This document shows positions 1-8,207 of a stretch of 33,383 nucleotides of DNA, in pieces. Origin of the DNA: Candidatus Acidiferrum typicum (GTDB lineage Bacteria > Acidobacteriota > Terriglobia > Acidiferrales > UBA7541); NCBI GenBank assembly GCA_002478115.1, contig DLMH01000155.1, positions 1-33,383 on the forward strand. The letters run 5' to 3'. Each line of letters starts with the position of its first letter. The first letter of the stretch is position 1. Made by a program: the position numbers and the translations under genes. The notes beneath the pieces were generated by a model, which searched no databases, was not told where the DNA came from, and saw only the letters and a program-made list of their open reading frames with translations.

Positions 1-5
1 TCTAG

Positions 6-1308
6 CAGGCTGCGGAAAAAAGCTCCGCATGAGTTAGTTTTTGCCTTTTAGTTGAGTGAATCATGGTTTTTCTTCTTGTTTTTTCTCTACTCGGGAGAGT
101 TGTTGGGCCCCGCAGCGGTGCGGATCGGCTCATTTTCTCGCCCAGTGGGACGGCTTAGGCAGCCTCCGCCGTCAGGTTCCGGATGCGCACCAGATTGTAG
201 ACCGCCGTGGCGAACGTAAACATCCAGCCCACCCGCTCTCTTCCCCGGTAGCGCGTCTGCCGCAGCAACCCGATTGTCTTCAGCCATCCAAACACTTCTT
301 CCACCCGCTTGCGTTTCCTTTGACTGATCTCGTAACCCACATGCCGCGTCGTGCGCCCATCGATCGCGCTCCGCCGGTTGCGGTGGCTCTGCGCCACGTG
401 CGGCGTTACCCCCAGATCGCGTACATCGGCCACGAACTCGTGCACGTCATATCCTTTGTCCCCTCCCACCGTCACCCGTCGCCTGCCGGTCCGCGCTTCG
501 AGCATCTCCAGCGCCGCTTCCCGTTCCGCCGTTCCCGTCGCCATCGTCACTTGCGTCTGAAGGACCAGCCCATTGCGATTCTCCGCCAGCACGTGTCCCA
601 GATAGCTCAGCTTCGCCTCGCTCCCCGCGCTCTTCTTGTACAGCCGTGCCTGTCGGTCCGTCGTCGATTGGTGAGTGTCGTTGCTCCGCTTCTCCCCATG
701 AAAATCCACCGTCGCATTCCCCGGATCCTCCGGCGGAATGTCGCGCTTCGATTCTTTCTTCTTCGCCCGAAAACTCTTCTGTCCCGCCCAGGCCTGAATC
801 AGCGTCCCGTCCACCGTGAAGTGCTCGTCCGACAACAACTCCTTCGCCCGCGCCTGCGCCAGCACCTGCTCGAAAAAGGCTTCGGCGATCTCTCCTTCCA
901 GCAGCCGCTCCCGGTTCTTGGTGAACACCGTCACGTCCCAAACCGCGTCGTCCATGCTCAACCCCACGAACCAGCGGAACAGCAGGTTATAGCTCAGCTG
1001 CTCCATCAGCAGCCGCTCGCTGCGCACGCTGTAGAGCACCTGCAGCAGCAGCGCCCGCAACAGCTTCTCCGGTGCTATCGATGGCCGCCCGTAGTGCGAG
1101 TACAACTCCGCAAACTGCGGCGACATCTCCTTCAACGCCACGTCCACCATTCCCCGCAGCCGCCGTAACGGATGATCGGATGGCACTCGCTTCTCCGGGG
1201 AAATGTAGCTGTACATGCTCTCTTGTTGTTCGTCGTGTCCGCGCATGCCTGCTTAGACGATCTCACACCGCGCTCCGTTGCACTGCAGGGCACTTTTTCC
1301 GCAGCCTG
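6..1308 (-). mobile_element. Complete IS5-family insertion sequence
   Basis: The element is bounded by perfect 15-bp inverted ends, CAGGCTGCGGAAAAA at 6-20 and its reverse complement at 1294-1308. Both ends are flanked by CTAG (2-5 and 1309-1312), which fits the 4-bp C/T-TA-A/G target duplication typical of IS5-group elements. The palindrome extends one base further on each side (T at 1, A at 1313). The single gene inside is an intact DDE transposase on the minus strand, so the copy is probably functional or recently so. Assignment to the IS5 family rests on the transposase motifs and the duplication; the subgroup is not determined. Confidence 0.9.
155..1246 (-). CDS. IS5-family DDE transposase
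   Basis: This 363-residue protein would catalyse cut-and-paste movement of the surrounding element. Residues about 15-90 form the DUF772-type N-terminal domain (PSDHPLRRLR, RPSIAPEKLLRALLLQ). The RNase H-like catalytic domain follows: FTVDGTLIQAWA carries the first Asp, VGGDKGYD the second, and RKRVEEVFGWLK the Glu with the usual basic and aromatic surroundings. There is no frameshift or internal stop. The start at 1246 is uncertain; an in-frame ATG at 1216 (MYSYISPEK) is equally plausible, because the bases before both are poor ribosome sites. It is the only gene in the element. Confidence 0.9.
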   Translation of the reverse strand: MRGHDEQQESMYSYISPEKRVPSDHPLRRLRGMVDVALKEMSPQFAELYSHYGRPSIAPEKLLRALLLQVLYSVRSERLLMEQLSYNLLFRWFVGLSMDDAVWDVTVFTKNRERLLEGEIAEAFFEQVLAQARAKELLSDEHFTVDGTLIQAWAGQKSFRAKKKESKRDIPPEDPGNATVDFHGEKRSNDTHQSTTDRQARLYKKSAGSEAKLSYLGHVLAENRNGLVLQTQVTMATGTAEREAALEMLEARTGRRRVTVGGDKGYDVHEFVADVRDLGVTPHVAQSHRNRRSAIDGRTTRHVGYEISQRKRKRVEEVFGWLKTIGLLRQTRYRGRERVGWMFTFATAVYNLVRIRNLTAEAA

Positions 1309-1328
1309 CTAGAGTCCATGTCAGACTT

Positions 1329-1561
1329 TCTTCAGGGGCTAAAGCCCAATCGGTTTGGAGACTTTACGCCGGGGCTGAAGCCCCGGCCTCCCAAAGAAAA
1401 GACTTTTTCCCCAGCCTGTGAAGCCGTGCCCTCGCGAAAACCATTTTTGAGGCAGCTTCTAGTGTTGTGTCCCACAAGTTCCTTGCACTGCTCTTTAGGG
1501 GGTCAGGGCTTCAGCCCTGACATAAAGCCTGCAAAATGAATTGGGCTTTAGCCCCTGAAGA
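1329..1561. repeat. 22-bp inverted repeat and palindromes between IS and valS
   Basis: The segment at 1329-1350 is the exact reverse complement of 1540-1561 (22 bp, core GGGGCTAAAGCCC). Between them lie two compact palindromes: 1368-1387 (9-bp arms, 2-base loop, GCCGGGGCT arm) and 1503-1520 (8-bp arms, TCAGGGCT arm). These GC-rich AAGCCC-type units look like REP elements. They may also act as bidirectional transcription stops after valS, but there is no U-tract that would make an intrinsic terminator clear. Confidence 0.75.
1402..1418 (+). repeat. Degenerate copy of the IS terminal repeat
   Basis: These 17 bases match the right terminus of the neighbouring insertion sequence (1292-1308) at 16 of 17 positions, differing only by C for G at 1411. 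No CTAG follows. It is probably a relic of an older copy or of a derived MITE end. Chance similarity is unlikely at this length and proximity. Confidence 0.55.
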
Positions 1562-1601
1562 CTCTGGACATCTTCACATTATCTTCGGGACACAACACTA
1601 G
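1459..1601. mobile_element. MITE-like element with CTAG duplications at the valS stop
   Basis: An 11-bp inverted end TGTTGTGTCCC (1463-1473) pairs with its complement at 1587-1597. Each end is flanked by CTAG (1459-1462 and 1598-1601). The internal 135 bp holds no ORF, only palindromic units, so the element must be non-autonomous. The right CTAG contains the valS TAG stop codon (complement of 1598-1600), so insertion targeted the stop codon and the duplication preserved it. Its ends differ from those of the nearby IS, so another CTAG-targeting transposase would have moved it. Confidence 0.7.
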
Positions 1602-4300
1602 CTGTCCCGCAACTGCTTGAGGCGGTCAGTCATTTTCTGCAATTCGATGCGCTGGCCCGCAAGCGCTTGCTCCATTTGGTGAATGATATTCTGCGGGGCG
1701 CGGCTCCGGAATGTCTCATTGCCGAGCTGATTTTCCTTGGACGCGATGGCCTTCTGCAGGCCTTCCATTTCTTTCTTCAGCCGCGCTATTTCCGTGCCTG
1801 CATCGGTCGTTTCGGCCGGGTAGGGAATTTGTAGATCAAACTGGGCTGTGGAGCGCATTCCGCCGCTGCCTTCGCGCAGCTTCTCCGCGGTTACGCGCAA
1901 TTCCGTCAGCAATCCCAGCCGCACGATGCCCTCGCGATTGGCCTCCACGATTCCGCGCACGTCCGCATCGGCGCTGGAAAACTCCGCCGCAACTTTTTTC
2001 TTGGGATCGAGCTTCATTTCCGCGCGCACGGTGCGCAAGCCCTGGATCACCTCTTGCACCAAGCCGTATTCGCGCAAGCCCTGCTCGTTTTTCCACGCCG
2101 CGCGCGCCTCCGGATATTGATCCAGCGCAATGGACTTCGCCCCGGCCTTCTGCGGCAACTGGTGCCATAGCTCCTCGGTCAGGAACGGCATGAGCGGGTG
2201 CAGGAGCCGCAGCGCCGCATCAAAACCCGCGAAGAGATTCTTCCATGCTACGATCGCGCGCGCGCGATCGGCATGCTGTAATTCCGGTTTCACCCACTCG
2301 ATGTACCAGTCGCAGAAATCTCCCCAGAAGAATTGGTAGACGCTCTGCGCCGCCTCATGGAAGCGGTATTCCGCCAGCGCGGCGTTCACCGTTTCCACGG
2401 TTCCTACGAGGCGCGCAAACAGCCAGCGATCCACCAGCGGCACCTGCCCGGCAAAGGCGTAGGGCGCCTGTGCGCGGACTTCTGGCCCGGCCAGCTCCTC
2501 GAGCGACGTTCCGCGCTGCTCGAACTTATCGAGGTTCATGAACAGGAAGCGCGCCGCATTCCATATCTTGTTGGCGAACGAGCGCGCGCCCAGCAAGCGG
2601 TCGTCCGAGAGCACGATGTCCGTGCCCGGTGCGGCCATGGACGCCAGGCAGAAGCGCATGGCATCGGTGCCGTACTGTTCGTTCAACGCCACGGGATCGA
2701 GTCCCGTGCCCTTCGATTTGGACATTTTCTCGCCGCTGGCGGTGCGCACCAGAGAATGCAAGTACACCGCGCGGAAGGGCACTTGCCGGGTGAAGTGCAG
2801 CCCCATCATGATCATGCGCGCCACCCAAAAAAACAGGATGTCGTATGCGGTGATCAGCACGCTTGTGGGATAATATTTCTGAAAATCGGGAGTATTTTCT
2901 GGCCAGCCCAGCGTCGAAAAGGGCCACAGGGCCGAGCTGAACCACGTGTCCAGCACATCCGGATCCTGCTCCAGCCTTGTCGAGCTACACTTCGGGCACT
3001 TCGCCGGTTCCTTCCGCGCGACGATAATTTCGCTGCAGTCCTGGCAATACCACGCGGGAATCCGGTGGCCCCACCACAGTTGCCGAGAGAGCGTCCAATC
3101 CCGGATGTTGCGCATCCAGTTGAAGTATTCCTCGCGACGATTATCCGGGATGATCTGAACGTCTCCGCGCTCGACCGCTGCAATGGCCGGCTCTGCCAAC
3201 GGTTTCATGCTGCAGAACCACTGCGTGGAAACTCGCGGCTCCACGATGGTGCGGCTGCGCTCGCAGTGGCCAATGGCGTTGATATGGTCGGTAATCTTCT
3301 CCAGCAGCCCTTGTGCTTGCAGGTCCTCGACAATCTTTTTGCGCGCCGCGAAGCGTTCCAGCCCCGCGTACGCACCGGCGTTTTCGTTCATGTGCGCGTC
3401 GTCGGTCATGACGTCGATCTGCGGCAGCTTGTGGCGCTTGCCGGCCTCGAAGTCATTCGGGTCGTGCGCCGGGGTGATCTTCACCGCACCGGTGCCGAAC
3501 TCGCGGTCCACCATCTCATCGCCAATGACGGGAATCTCGCGATTCATCAGCGGCAGCAGCACGTTTTTGCCGATCAGGCGGTTGTAGCGTTCATCTTCCG
3601 GATGGACGGCCACGGCGGTATCGCCAAGCATCGTCTCTGGCCGCGTGGTGGCCACAATCAGGAATTCCCGCGATCCCGCCACGGGATACTTGATGTACCA
3701 GAGATGCCCCTGCTTCTCTTCGTGGATCACTTCCAGGTCGCTCAAGACGGTGCGGCAGCCGGGACACCAGTTGACCATGCGCTTGTCGCGGTAGATCAGT
3801 TTGTCTTCGTACAGGCGCACGAATACTTCCCGCACCACGCGAGACAATTCCGGCGACAGCGTGAACTTTTCCCGCGACCAATCGCACGACTCGCCGATCT
3901 GCTTCATCTGTTTCTGGATCGTGCCGCCGCTCTCTTCCTTCCACTGCCCCACGCGCTTGATGAATTCCTCGCGGCCCAGGTCGCGGTAATGAATGCCCTG
4001 GTGGGTCAACTGCCGGACCACTACGCGCTGCGTCGAGATTCCGGCGTGGTCCGTTCCCGGCAGGTACAGCGTGTTGTAGCCGCGCATGCGGTGCCAGCGC
4101 GTCAGGATGTCGATTACCGTGTGGTCCAGCATGTGGCCGATGTGCAGCATTCCGGTCACATTCGGCGGCGGGATGACGATGGAGAAAACCGGCCCGGGCG
4201 CCTGGGGATTCGCGGTGAAGAGCGCCTCCTTCACCCAGAATTCCGCCCAGCGCGGCTCAATCTGCTTCGGTTCGTACGCTTTGGCGATCTCTCGGGGCAT
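1598..4300 (-). CDS. valS: Valyl-tRNA synthetase (class I)
   Basis: This 900-residue cytoplasmic enzyme charges tRNA-Val with valine and edits misactivated threonine. The class I HIGH motif is at residues 53-56 (PPPNVTGMLHIGH), and the KMSKSKG loop follows in the second half of the catalytic core. Between them sit the CP1 editing insertion and a Cys-pair cluster (WYCQDCSE, CPKCSS). The C-terminal tail is the usual ValRS coiled-coil arm (IARLKKEMEGLQKAIASKE). The start at 4300 is preferred over the upstream ATG at 4360 because a GAGGAG site lies about 8 bases before it and MPREIAKAYEP is a typical ValRS N-terminus. The TAG stop lies in the CTAG duplication of the element at 1459-1601. Confidence 0.97.
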   Translation of the reverse strand: MPREIAKAYEPKQIEPRWAEFWVKEALFTANPQAPGPVFSIVIPPPNVTGMLHIGHMLDHTVIDILTRWHRMRGYNTLYLPGTDHAGISTQRVVVRQLTHQGIHYRDLGREEFIKRVGQWKEESGGTIQKQMKQIGESCDWSREKFTLSPELSRVVREVFVRLYEDKLIYRDKRMVNWCPGCRTVLSDLEVIHEEKQGHLWYIKYPVAGSREFLIVATTRPETMLGDTAVAVHPEDERYNRLIGKNVLLPLMNREIPVIGDEMVDREFGTGAVKITPAHDPNDFEAGKRHKLPQIDVMTDDAHMNENAGAYAGLERFAARKKIVEDLQAQGLLEKITDHINAIGHCERSRTIVEPRVSTQWFCSMKPLAEPAIAAVERGDVQIIPDNRREEYFNWMRNIRDWTLSRQLWWGHRIPAWYCQDCSEIIVARKEPAKCPKCSSTRLEQDPDVLDTWFSSALWPFSTLGWPENTPDFQKYYPTSVLITAYDILFFWVARMIMMGLHFTRQVPFRAVYLHSLVRTASGEKMSKSKGTGLDPVALNEQYGTDAMRFCLASMAAPGTDIVLSDDRLLGARSFANKIWNAARFLFMNLDKFEQRGTSLEELAGPEVRAQAPYAFAGQVPLVDRWLFARLVGTVETVNAALAEYRFHEAAQSVYQFFWGDFCDWYIEWVKPELQHADRARAIVAWKNLFAGFDAALRLLHPLMPFLTEELWHQLPQKAGAKSIALDQYPEARAAWKNEQGLREYGLVQEVIQGLRTVRAEMKLDPKKKVAAEFSSADADVRGIVEANREGIVRLGLLTELRVTAEKLREGSGGMRSTAQFDLQIPYPAETTDAGTEIARLKKEMEGLQKAIASKENQLGNETFRSRAPQNIIHQMEQALAGQRIELQKMTDRLKQLRDS

Positions 4301-4534
4301 TCTGCAGGTTTCTCCTCGTCTTCCCGCGCAACGGCGCAAGGCGCGCGCTTGCTGCGGCAAGGTAATCTCTGAATATACGGGGAGGCAGTCCGCGCCGTCA
4401 ATTCAGTCGCAAAGCTTGCGGCCATTCTGAATCGCACGCTGAGACACTACCGGCGACGACTGCGAATATGCAGTTTACAAGTGAAGTTCTGTGAGCAGAT
4501 CTGCGGCGGAGTGGAAGCCAGCCTGGCGGCCGAG

Positions 4535-6199
4535 CTAGGACTTGTGGGAGTCCAGCTCTTCTTTGACGAGTGCTTCGATCACCGGCTTCAGAATTTCGTG
4601 CGTGACCTTTTGCATCACCTCGGGACTCATTCTCTCCAAGACCCGCGCGACCATGGCTTCGATTTCTGACTGTTTTGGTTCTGGCGCAGGCGCTGCCGCA
4701 GAGGTGGGCGCTTCTGCCACGGGCGGCTCAGCCACAGGCGCTTCTTCTACAGGTGCAGGAGCGTTCCAGAGCGGCTCATCTGCTTTGTAGACGGGTACTT
4801 CTTGCGTGTCGTCGGGTTTGGCTTCGTGCTCGACTGGAGCTGCGTGCGTTTCCACCGCCGCAGGCGCCGCTTCTGGTGTGTGAATCTCTTCCGCAGGCGC
4901 AACGTTCGGCAATTCTACTATCGGCTCCGGCGCGGCTTCCGGAACAACGGGCTCGACTTCCTGGCCGAGTTCTTGATGGGAAGCTGCTGCCTCCACCACG
5001 GGCGTTTCCGCCGGGGGTGCATCCCAAGTGGCCGCAAGCTGGGAAGCCTTGCGCGCTTGCGTCTCCCAAGGCGTCGAGGATGCGGAGAACCAACTGTTCG
5101 CGGGCTGCGCTTCCTTGTGCGTTTCAGCTACCACTTCGGGTTCGGGTTTTGCTTCGGGTTCTTTCTCAACCGCTTCCGTAGTGCGTGCTAATTTCTCTTC
5201 GACACCGGCGGCCATCGCCGCGGCCCAGGCGTCGCCGGAAAAGGGAACCGGCGAAACCGCAGGCTTGGCTTCGAGCGTGGAGACCGCAACAGCCTCAACC
5301 GATTCGGTCGCGGGTGACTTCGCGCCGGCGGTCTGCCACGGCGGCGAAGAAATATTCGTGGCCGGGGAGCTTCCATGGAATGCTTCATCGCGCCAGTCCG
5401 CCGCGTCGTTACTTGGAACGGCCGCTTTTTGCAGGGCTTCATCCAGGCCACCAGGGCGCCAACGCGCGTGCAGCGAATTGTCTCCGTCTTCGTGTTCCTC
5501 TTCTTCCTCTTCGCCGTGCGCGCCCCATTTTCGATCATCCGTCAGCGGGGAATGTGCGGTGGTTTGAGCGGCTACATCTTCTTCCGCGTCGTGCGTGCCC
5601 ATCAGGCTGCCAAAGGCCACCGGTCCTTGCCCGGCGGCGATCTTCAGTTGTTGCGGCTGCGTCGGAAACTCTTCGGGTACGTCGGAGGTCTCCTCTTCCG
5701 GCTCCGGCGTCTTTCCCGCGGTGAGTCCTGCGGGCTTCAACGCGGCAGCGGGCTTCAGCCACGCCGTAGCGTTCTTCCGCGGGGGCTCTGGCGTCTTCTC
5801 CACGTGAGGCTGAGGGCCAATCGAAATGCCCGCGCGTGTCAACGCCGCCTTCACCATCGAAATCAGCGGGTCGGGCGGCACAAACGGCTTCTTCAAAACG
5901 CCGTCGGCGCCCACGCGCTGGGCTTCCTGCTCATCCAGCGGATCAAACGCGCCCACCAGCAAAATCACGGGAATGTGCGAAAGCGCGGGATCTTCCTTGA
6001 CGTAGCGGCAAACTTCATAGCCATTCCGCACCGGCATGAAGACATCAGCGAGGACCAGGTCGGGATGAATATCGGAAATCTTGCGCACGGCGGCTTCGCC
6101 GTTGCCCACGGCGACAACGTCGATGCCCTGATCTTTCAGGGCCAGCCCCACCATCTTCTGGATGTTACTGTTATCGTCCGCAACCAGGATCTTGGCCAC
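4535..6199 (-). CDS. Receiver-domain protein with long disordered linker and C-terminal helix
   Basis: The 554-residue product begins at a GTG (6197-6199) with GGAGG 7 bases upstream; an in-frame TTG 18 bases earlier overlaps that ribosome site and is rejected. Residues 1-120 form a CheY-like receiver: acidic pair D8/D9, phospho-acceptor D52 (LVLADVFMP) and K104 (VLKKPF). The Thr/Ser switch position after beta-4 reads LLVGAF, so the canonical hydroxyl residue is missing. Residues about 130-500 are low complexity, rich in Ala, Pro and Glu. The last 45 residues form amphipathic helices (EIEAMVARVLERMSPEVMQ), a tail I associate with delta-proteobacterial and acidobacterial receiver scaffolds. 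There is no DNA-binding or enzymatic output domain, so it may be a scaffold or polarity protein; the function is unknown. Confidence 0.8.
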   Translation of the reverse strand: MAKILVADDNSNIQKMVGLALKDQGIDVVAVGNGEAAVRKISDIHPDLVLADVFMPVRNGYEVCRYVKEDPALSHIPVILLVGAFDPLDEQEAQRVGADGVLKKPFVPPDPLISMVKAALTRAGISIGPQPHVEKTPEPPRKNATAWLKPAAALKPAGLTAGKTPEPEEETSDVPEEFPTQPQQLKIAAGQGPVAFGSLMGTHDAEEDVAAQTTAHSPLTDDRKWGAHGEEEEEEHEDGDNSLHARWRPGGLDEALQKAAVPSNDAADWRDEAFHGSSPATNISSPPWQTAGAKSPATESVEAVAVSTLEAKPAVSPVPFSGDAWAAAMAAGVEEKLARTTEAVEKEPEAKPEPEVVAETHKEAQPANSWFSASSTPWETQARKASQLAATWDAPPAETPVVEAAASHQELGQEVEPVVPEAAPEPIVELPNVAPAEEIHTPEAAPAAVETHAAPVEHEAKPDDTQEVPVYKADEPLWNAPAPVEEAPVAEPPVAEAPTSAAAPAPEPKQSEIEAMVARVLERMSPEVMQKVTHEILKPVIEALVKEELDSHKS

Positions 6200-6347
6200 C
6201 GAACGTCCTCCCAACAACCCACACCAACCACAGATGGAGATTCAAACTGTATTGGAGCATTCAGGCGAGAGGGCGTCAATCGCCACGAAGCGCCGTGTGT
6301 CGGAAGTAGACATGGCGCGTTTCTTATCTACAACCTGTCCCAAAGGA

Positions 6348-6377
6348 CAAGGGGTGCGACCCAAGTCGCACCCCTTG
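6348..6377. repeat. Strong 13-bp hairpin
   Basis: Arms CAAGGGGTGCGAC (6348-6360) and its exact complement (6365-6377) enclose a CCAA loop. It lies between the stop of the BamD-like gene (6425) and the start of the receiver-domain gene (6199), both on the minus strand. There is no T-tract on either side, so it is either an attenuating or mRNA-stabilising hairpin or another copy of a dispersed GC palindrome. Confidence 0.6.
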
Positions 6378-6424
6378 AAGTACCTAGACCGATTTTCCGC
6401 AGCGGCCAGACGGGCCGCGCCCTA

Positions 6425-7825
6425 CTACCAAGGAATGAGCTTCCTGAGCCCCTTCTTCTTGCTGCTGGATTCTTTCTGGTTGTTCGAATCGGCCGCCGGC
6501 GCCGTTCCATCTGTCTTTGCGGAGTCCGTCGCGGCCGGATTGGTAGCCGGAGTGGTCCCGTCCGTCTTTGTGGGGTCGCTCGTCGCTGCGTCCGTGGCCG
6601 GAGGATTAGCGGCCGTCCCATCCCCTGCAGCGGGTGCGGCTGCACCGGGCGTCGTCGCTGCCGACGGATCAGTGGCGCCCGTGGTGCCATTCGTCGAATC
6701 ACTCGCCGGCGCGGTGTTCACATCTTCCGTTGCTGCGCCCGCCGCGGGGGGGCCGCTTGGTGCAGCTTCACCCGGCACCACTGTGGCTACGATCCCACTC
6801 TTCCCTGCGCCTGGCCCCGTCATGCGGTTGCCGCCGGACAATATGTCGGTACCAGGCAGGTCACTGCTTTCGGGTTCCATTTGGGGTGGGCCGCTCACTG
6901 CGGCCATGTGAATGTCCGGCCCGGGATGAAGAATTCCCAACGATTTGTGAACCATGGTCTCATGCGGCCGGGGCGCATTTTGTTCCGCGGTCATCCACGC
7001 CACCGCCTTCGGATCCGGCTGGGGAATCGGCATGCCAAAGGATTTCAGCCTACCTTTGGCATCAGCGGCGTGCTTTGAGAGCGGGTAATTCCTGACGATC
7101 TGGCCGTAGTAAACGCCTGCGATGTCTTTTCGCTCGCTCTTCTCAAAGATGTCTCCCAGCATCCACAAGGCCGCGTCGGATTTGCTGTAGAGCGGGTACC
7201 GCCGCGTCAGCGGGGCCAATCGCCCTGCCGCGGCGCGCCTGTCGCCCTTAACGTAATAGTAGTAGGCAATCCGGAATTGCCCTTCCGCGAGGACTTCCTG
7301 GACCTCGCGAAGGTGCTGCTGGCCCTGCGGAGCGAGCGGATCCTTGGGATATTTCTGGAGGAAGGTCTGGAACTCTTCTTCGGCCAAGCGGGCGTGGTCA
7401 TTGTCGCGGTCGGCCTTAGGCATTTCGTTGTAGTGGGCCATGGCGACCTGCATCTGGGCATAAGCCGCTTCCGGCATGAACGGGAAGAAGACGATGAAAT
7501 CCTTGTACCCGGCGACGGCTTGCGTGACGTTGGAGGTTCCGCCTTCCTTGAAGTAGGAATCGGCAATGGCGAGTTTCGCTTTCGCCAGGTACTCGCTGTC
7601 CGGATAGGTATTGATGAGCGTCTGCAGGCTCAGGCGGCCCACCTCTTGCTTGCCATGCTTGATGTCATCCATGGCCTTATCGTAGAGCTGTTTGTCTGGC
7701 TCTACTGTGTTGCTGGCTTCGGTGGACTTGTTGGGCTTTTTCTTTTTGTGAAAAATCTGAGCGGAGCACTGGCTGGCGCTTGCCAGCAACACTGCACACA
7801 TGAGAAGAAGCGCAATTCGCCGCAA
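6425..7825 (-). CDS. BamD/YbgF-like tetratricopeptide outer-membrane assembly protein
   Basis: The 466-residue protein has an export signal (RRIALLLMCAVLLASASQC) followed by tetratricopeptide units over residues about 45-270, such as YDKAMDDIKHGKQEVGRL, YPDSEYLAKAKLAIADSYF and a final WMLGDIFEKSERKDIAGVYYG. Spacing and sequence fit the BamD/YfiO family, lipoproteins that help beta-barrel assembly. The cysteine after ASASQ could be lipidated, but Gln at -1 is not a canonical lipobox. From about residue 330 a Thr/Ala/Pro/Asp-rich tail, absent from ordinary BamD, ends in a short basic stretch (KKKGLRKLIPW). Translation probably begins at TTG, with GAGAGG 6 bases upstream. A YbgF-like periplasmic role cannot be excluded. 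Confidence 0.75.
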   Translation of the reverse strand: MRRIALLLMCAVLLASASQCSAQIFHKKKKPNKSTEASNTVEPDKQLYDKAMDDIKHGKQEVGRLSLQTLINTYPDSEYLAKAKLAIADSYFKEGGTSNVTQAVAGYKDFIVFFPFMPEAAYAQMQVAMAHYNEMPKADRDNDHARLAEEEFQTFLQKYPKDPLAPQGQQHLREVQEVLAEGQFRIAYYYYVKGDRRAAAGRLAPLTRRYPLYSKSDAALWMLGDIFEKSERKDIAGVYYGQIVRNYPLSKHAADAKGRLKSFGMPIPQPDPKAVAWMTAEQNAPRPHETMVHKSLGILHPGPDIHMAAVSGPPQMEPESSDLPGTDILSGGNRMTGPGAGKSGIVATVVPGEAAPSGPPAAGAATEDVNTAPASDSTNGTTGATDPSAATTPGAAAPAAGDGTAANPPATDAATSDPTKTDGTTPATNPAATDSAKTDGTAPAADSNNQKESSSKKKGLRKLIPW

Positions 7826-8207
7826 TTCTCACCTCTCTAGTTGGATTTCCAGCAGGTCGCCTGCCGACATGTCCCGCTTGCCTCGGCGGTTCCCAGAACC
7901 CGCGGCGCGGACCTCTTGAGTATACCCTGAACGAATGGCCAGGTGGTCCAAGAACTTTGCCCGCATGGCCAGGTCTCCGTTCTGCCCCCTAGGATGCCTC
8001 CAGCCTCTTCCCAGGTTATCCGGCTCCGCCCCTGCATTTGTACACCGCAACCGGGGGACTGCCGCACACTTTGAACACAACCCATCTCCCCCCGAATGCA
8101 GCCCCGCCCGCAGCCAGTAATTTTTTAACGATTTGTAATAGAAACTCCGGCCCCGTCTAACTACAATGCTTCCATGCCATTCGCGGCAGGGGCGGCAGGC
8201 TCTTCTC
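7826..8207. other. Divergent intergenic region
   Basis: These 382 bases separate the BamD-like gene (minus) from the PurD-like gene (plus). A TACAAT at 8162-8167 could be a -10 for the plus gene, but no good -35 sits at the right distance. On the minus strand, TATACT lies about 95 bases before the BamD-like start, also without a clear -35. A 45-codon minus-strand ORF (7829-7966) abuts the BamD-like start. No RNA gene was seen. Confidence 0.5.

Noticed and set aside
56..1168. Plus-strand 370-codon frame across the insertion sequence
   Set aside because: Antisense to an intact DDE transposase; composition rich in His, Arg and Pro as expected of a shadow.
2333..4372. Plus-strand 679-codon frame across valS
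   Set aside because: Antisense to valS with all family motifs; His/Arg/Gln-rich shadow.
5375..7078. Plus-strand 567-codon frame
   Set aside because: Spans the antisense of two minus-strand genes and the gap between them; Arg-rich low-complexity reading.
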